From Scatophagus argus (taxonomy: Eukaryota; Chordata; Actinopteri; Scatophagidae), in contig NC_058506.1 in NCBI RefSeq assembly GCF_020382885.2, positions 10,580,318 through 10,644,317 on the forward strand: a stretch of DNA of 64,000 bases. Direction: 5' to 3'. Positions 59,491 to 64,000 of the stretch are shown here, piece by piece. The first letter of the stretch is position 1. Each line of letters starts with the position of its first letter. The position numbers were made by a program, and so were the translations under genes. The notes beneath the pieces are model-generated. The model had not been told where the DNA came from, did no database searches, and saw only the letters and a program-made list of their open reading frames with translations.

Positions 59491-62400
59491 ATGGCACTGC
59501 GACATTATACTCTCGACTTTAAGCTCTCTACGGCAGGTAAGATGAGCGCGATGAATTGGCCTATTACAGTCTGTGCATTCAGGTTACAGCCACTGCATCA
59601 GGGCTGCACGCTAGCTAGCCTGCTAATATCAACCTGCTAGTCTGTCACTGCCCTTCAAAACAGTCACTAGTGTTATATTGATTTGGATGAAACAGGGCTC
59701 GCAATGGCACAAACACATTTTTTTTTTGACAGTTTGAGGTTTGAAGCTGAAAGTTATTGTTGGTGAAATGTTAACGTTAATTTAATTTGCATGGTGTTGT
59801 CAGACGTTACACTTTTTTTTGAACTTGTTCATTCGGTCCCATTGCTGTGGTTAGCGGGGCTCAGTACCGCCTCTGGCTAACAATGTGAATAAGGTATGTT
59901 CAGTCTAGCGCGGTCGCACAGGAAGTGGCGCGTTTGCGGCCATTTCTGTAGTTTTATGTGCTGATATGTAATTCGTAAAGGCACTAGAGGAAGAAGAATT
60001 CATATCCTTAAACCATGTAAAAGAAGGAGTTCCACCCTGTTATGTTATTATATACATATTACTCAAGCAAAAGTAGCTCAGTATTTTTAGCAAAGTGTAC
60101 TGACATTATCAGTAAAATTATGCGTACTTGTACTCCATTATATGTAAAATATATATTAGATAGTTTAGTGGCTTGACACTATTAGTGAAAAGTTTTAAGC
60201 ATCTCATTCTTTTATGTATATGTTTTATGTATGTTTTTTATGTATATGTATATACATATGTATTTATTATACCATATAATACTATCTCTACAATGTTTTA
60301 TTATTGCAGTTGTATTACAGATGCATTAAGGTGGAGATAACTTTGCACTGCTGTAAAAAGTGCAATATTTACCTTTACTTGAAATGTAGTGGACTAGTAT
60401 TAAAAAAGACAGCAAATAAAAATACTCAAGCAAAGTACTGCAGATTTTTACAGCTCCTGTCTCTAACTTTCATTTTCAATAGAAGTGCTTTGAAAGCAAT
60501 CCTGCTTGGCAGAAGGCCAAGAATATGGTGTCATGAAATACGTTATAAAATACATTTCAGTAGTGTGCATCACATTTTCATTTATCACTACTATATTTGT
60601 ACTCCACTACATGTTGCATGTGGCATTTTACTCAGCTATAACTGTTGGTTACAGTGCAGATTAAGATTTTAAAATGTTTTATAAGCTTGTACAATACAGT
60701 GCTTTGTTTTACACTACAGTAAACTGTGCAACTCTAAATACATAATTAAAATGTCGCTTACCTGTTAGTCTCTTTGTAATAAAGAGATTACTTGTTAATC
60801 TCTGTAATAAATTAGCTATCCTAATAAATACATTATCCTGCATTATTAAATATGATCTGATACTGTCAGGGTCCATTTGTATGTATAATGCATACTTTTA
60901 CTGTAATACTTGAGCTCATTTTGTGTATAATACTTTACTTTTACTACAGCATTATCTGGAATGGATGTGTATCTGCAATAGAGCATTGCTTTCATTTTCT
61001 TATTTTTATGTAATTAAAGGATATGTGCACTTCTTTAAGCAGTGATGCAGATCATGTATAAACGTGGCAGAGTATTGTAGATTTTTCACTGTTCCTTCTT
61101 CTGTCTTTTCTCAGCTGACTCTGCCTCGACAGTTCCTGGTCTGCTGTCCATATTTCATGAGCAGGAAATGACAGAGACTGTCCATGACACAAAAGGGCAT
61201 GGATACCTTGCTACTCTAGTAGGCAAGAATGGCAGGTAAGAACATTTTTGTATTTTCAACATTGGCCTTTTCTCTTGAACAGAAGCATTGCATTTTCTTT
61301 CATCTGTGGTAGAGATGCAGGAACCACCAGAAACCTCTCAGAGTTGTGTAGTTTATTACATAACATTAGATTCTGACTATTAAGCCTATGGCCACAGCTA
61401 TCACTGATGCAGAGGCATAATAGTCATAATAGTCCACGACTTGTCTGATTTTCAGGCTGAAGACATCCTGTATAAGTGACATTAATTCATTATAAAGTAG
61501 ACGGAGATGGTTGTGACGCTTGACTGTGAAACAGCACACATTCTGTGTATCACGTTGCGCACACACAGACTCTGATGCATGTAGAGCACCTATGAGTACT
61601 TGCACTAGTATTCCAACTATGATCAGGTTTTCGTATCCCAGATGAGTGTTGCTCATTCAGCTGAGTGCCTGTTTGCTGCCCTGCTGAATGAGTTCAGGCT
61701 GGCCTTGGACCTTTTACAGCTTACTAAAGGTGTCAGTTTTACAGAATTCCTTGTGGATTCCAGTGGTGATAAGTAAAAAATAAATGATGGAAATAAATCT
61801 TCACAGAAACAAGAAAGCCACGTTTCTTAGCCTTATTTGAATGAATTAAGATAAAGTACATACTACTACACACTGATTAGTCAGCAGAGAGGACTCGTCA
61901 CCATTCAAAGTTCTTTGCAACAGAGGAAACAACAAACCTTTTACAGCCACCTTTCCAGGCAATAGTTGTTTATTTTTTGGTTGGAGTATCAATTTAGTGA
62001 AATAAAATGTTCTACTCGCTTTATTTCTTTGTAACCATCTCATGTTTCCCACTTCATTTCCCAGGTTTGCTATTCTGCGTGTGCACTCCCAGGGGTTGGT
62101 CACCATTGATCTACAGTGTTATGAAGAGGATAACATTTCACAACTAGACAATGTATGGGATTTTAAAAAAAAAAGGATTACATAAAACTTACAATGCTTT
62201 ATCTGTTTACACACAGCAAGTCCCACAGTGGAAGGATGTCATGCAAAGCTGCTAATCTTTAATCTTGTCAGAGGATTCAGTAACTTTTTTAATCACTCAC
62301 AAACAAACCACTTTGTACAGTATTTCCTGGAAGCATAAAGATCAGTGCCAAAGAAAAAGAAAAAAAGCAAAAAAAAAAAAAAATTCATAAGATGAGGACG

Positions 62401-63698
62401 CGGATCCAACATTATTGCCTGCACATGTTGTCTACATGCCTCTGGCTTTGAAACAAGCACCTCCCCATACATGGCATATTTGTCAGTCCTCTAGAAGTAG
62501 AATTGTGCCCCAAGTTGTTGTTAAGCACCAGGAAAGAGCACAGTGAAACAATATGGCTTTTGTAATGTTCATTGCGTATGTGTTTGTTTTTTTTTTTTTC
62601 ATGTGGCCCCACAAAATATCCCACTAATTGATGAAAATGTTTGTGCTTTTAAGCTATTATGGTGTTTCACTCCATTGCTTCTCCACAGCTTTTAAATGCA
62701 CTGGAAAAGAAGCTAAAGGTTCTCTTAAATGGCAATATTACAAGGATTAAAAAGTAAGTTTCACATATTATATTTATTTTTCATGTATGTTGCAGTGATA
62801 CTGACTGTGTTTCTCACTATTCACCCCAAGGCTCCCAGCCCTTGTACGAGGAGCAAAAGTTGACCGGTACTGGCCCACAACTGACGGCAGACTGGTTGAG
62901 TATGACATCGACCAGGTGGTGTACGAAGAAGATTCTGCATACCAAAACATAAAAATATTGCACTCACAGCAGTATGGAAATATCCTAGTACTCAATGATG
63001 ACATTAGTAAGTACATACAACAATGCAGTACATGGTTTGTTTGTCTGTTTGTTTGGCTTCATCAACTGATGGAACTTGTATCTGTAAATGTGAAGGCGAA
63101 TAATGTGTTAGTTTATATTATTATTTATAAGAAGGGATCCATTGTTTTGGGTGTTTTTAAGTGATACGTGATTTGCTTACCTTGCAGACATGGCAGAAAG
63201 TGACTTGGCCTACACCCAAGCAATCATGGGTAGTGGAAAAGAGAATTATGCTGGAAAAGAGGTGCTGATATTGGGAGGAGGTGATGGAGGAATCCTTTCT
63301 GAGGTGGTCAAACAAAAGCCAAAGATGATCACCATGTTGGAGATATCCTTTATGGTTTCAGTTGTGCTAAATGTTTTTTTTATGACTCTGAACATTGCTG
63401 TGCTGCTGGGTTGAAGATGTGTTTGAGGAATTGTAGCTTCTTTGTGGTCTATCAGCTTTATTGTTCAAACATTTGAAAACATATCAGGAATTTGACTTTG
63501 TGATTTCCGCAGTGAATTCACACATGTAGTTTTCTCTCACAGCGTTTTACCACTGCATGTAATCGTATATCCTGCACCTGATGGACCATTCCTTAACAGA
63601 GCGTGTACATTGACCAGAAGGTGATAGACGGGTGCAAAACGTACATGAGAAAAACTTGCGGCAATATCCTGGACAGCCTGAAGGGAGACTGTTACCAA
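59491..63698 (+). CDS. sms: Spermine synthase, exons 1-7 (partial, 3' end outside the window)
   Basis: Aminopropyltransferase that makes spermine from spermidine and decarboxylated S-adenosylmethionine; cytosolic. Coding exons: 59491-59536, 61115-61235, 62065-62152, 62689-62753, 62831-63006, 63188-63342, 63609-63698. Total 741 nt, 247 residues, of a family about 366 aa long. The start ATG opens [12 protein letters not shown], matching the vertebrate SMS N-terminus. Residues about 1-110 are the N-terminal dimerisation domain ([28 protein letters not shown]). The central part has [18 protein letters not shown]. The catalytic fold begins with [10 protein letters not shown] (Asp198), the dcSAM-binding motif, then [18 protein letters not shown]. 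The second catalytic Asp known in the family lies beyond the window. The intron between exons 6 and 7 begins AT and ends AC. Confidence 0.95.
63343..63608 (+). other. sms: U12-type AT-AC intron in sms
   Basis: Exon 6 ends ATG TTG GAG, and the intron starts ATATCCTTT, the U12-type 5' splice consensus. It ends with TTCCTTAAC (63589-63597), the U12 branch-site consensus, then AGAGCGTGTAC. Exon 7 resumes ATT GAC CAG in frame (MLE-IDQKV, as in SMS). The branch A lies about 12 bases before the AC end. No GT-AG pair gives the conserved protein. Confidence 0.9.
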
Positions 63699-64000
63699 GT
63701 GAGTGCTGAATGAATGCTCATCTGTTACTGCCATAAAATCTTCTCTGTGTCTTCGCTGAGCCTCACGTTGGTGGTTCGGAATAATATAGGGGTTAATGTC
63801 TGGAAATGTCCGAAGTCTGATTTCATACGGAATCGATTTTCAATTTGAAAATGGATTCCCAGTTGAATAAGTTGAAAAGGGAACACCATTCCCTGGTGTC
63901 TACTAAAATACAATATGAAACTCTACTAGCATTTAAGATGATGATTTGTAGCCTTTTCACTTTCAAAAAAAGCTGCCACTGTTAATTAATTAATGAATTA
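63699..64000 (+). other. sms: sms intron 7 (incomplete)
   Basis: Begins with the donor GTGAGT after codon CAA (Gln247) and runs to the window edge. No further exon was recognised. Confidence 0.7.

Noticed and set aside
63591-63608. Conventional AG acceptor at 63597-63599 for sms exon 7
   Set aside because: It would insert Ser-Val-Tyr into a conserved segment and has no matching GT donor at the end of exon 6. The AT-AC U12 pair fits both ends exactly.

Overview
The window is vertebrate nuclear DNA, almost certainly from a ray-finned (probably percomorph) fish. The genes are split into many short exons with GT-AG introns. Microsatellites (CA, TATC, GATA, AT, TTC) are abundant. There is a decayed Tc1-type transposon and there are several dispersed repeats typical of fish. 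All exon joins below were derived by hand from splice sites and reading-frame phase. Each complete model adds up to a whole number of codons.

Layout. (1) Bases 1-1442 (+): 3' end of an unidentified proline/serine-rich gene, with fourteen tandem 14-residue repeats followed by a basic tail rich in KIPV/SxIP-like motifs. (2) 18177 down to 6610 (-): phldb2 (LL5-beta), 16 coding exons, ending in a PH domain and convergent with gene 1. (3) 19937-21411: Tc1-like element with a frame-broken transposase. (4) 29023 down to 23931 (-): hhla2, a B7-family molecule with Ig V-C-V order, one membrane span and a long tail. (5) 32135-39754 (+): gabrr3, a GABA-A rho-type chloride channel subunit, 9 exons. (6) 44565-57541 (+): adgrg2 (GPR64), an adhesion GPCR of 29 coding exons. 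(7) 59491 to past the right edge (+): sms (spermine synthase), first seven exons.

The genes do not form one pathway. They cover cortical microtubule anchoring (phldb2), T-cell co-regulation (hhla2), inhibitory neurotransmission (gabrr3), adhesion signalling (adgrg2) and polyamine synthesis (sms). phldb2, hhla2 and gabrr3 have human counterparts on 3q, while adgrg2 and sms have theirs on Xp22, so a synteny junction lies between about 39.8 and 44.5 kb.

Most notable observations: the adgrg2 ectodomain contains two diverged tandem copies of a seven-exon cassette with identical intron-phase order, and each copy carries its Thr-rich mucin tract in a different exon. sms contains an AT-AC intron with U12-type splice signals. 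A predicted furin site sits inside the adgrg2 GAIN region. The 5' gene carries a coding minisatellite.
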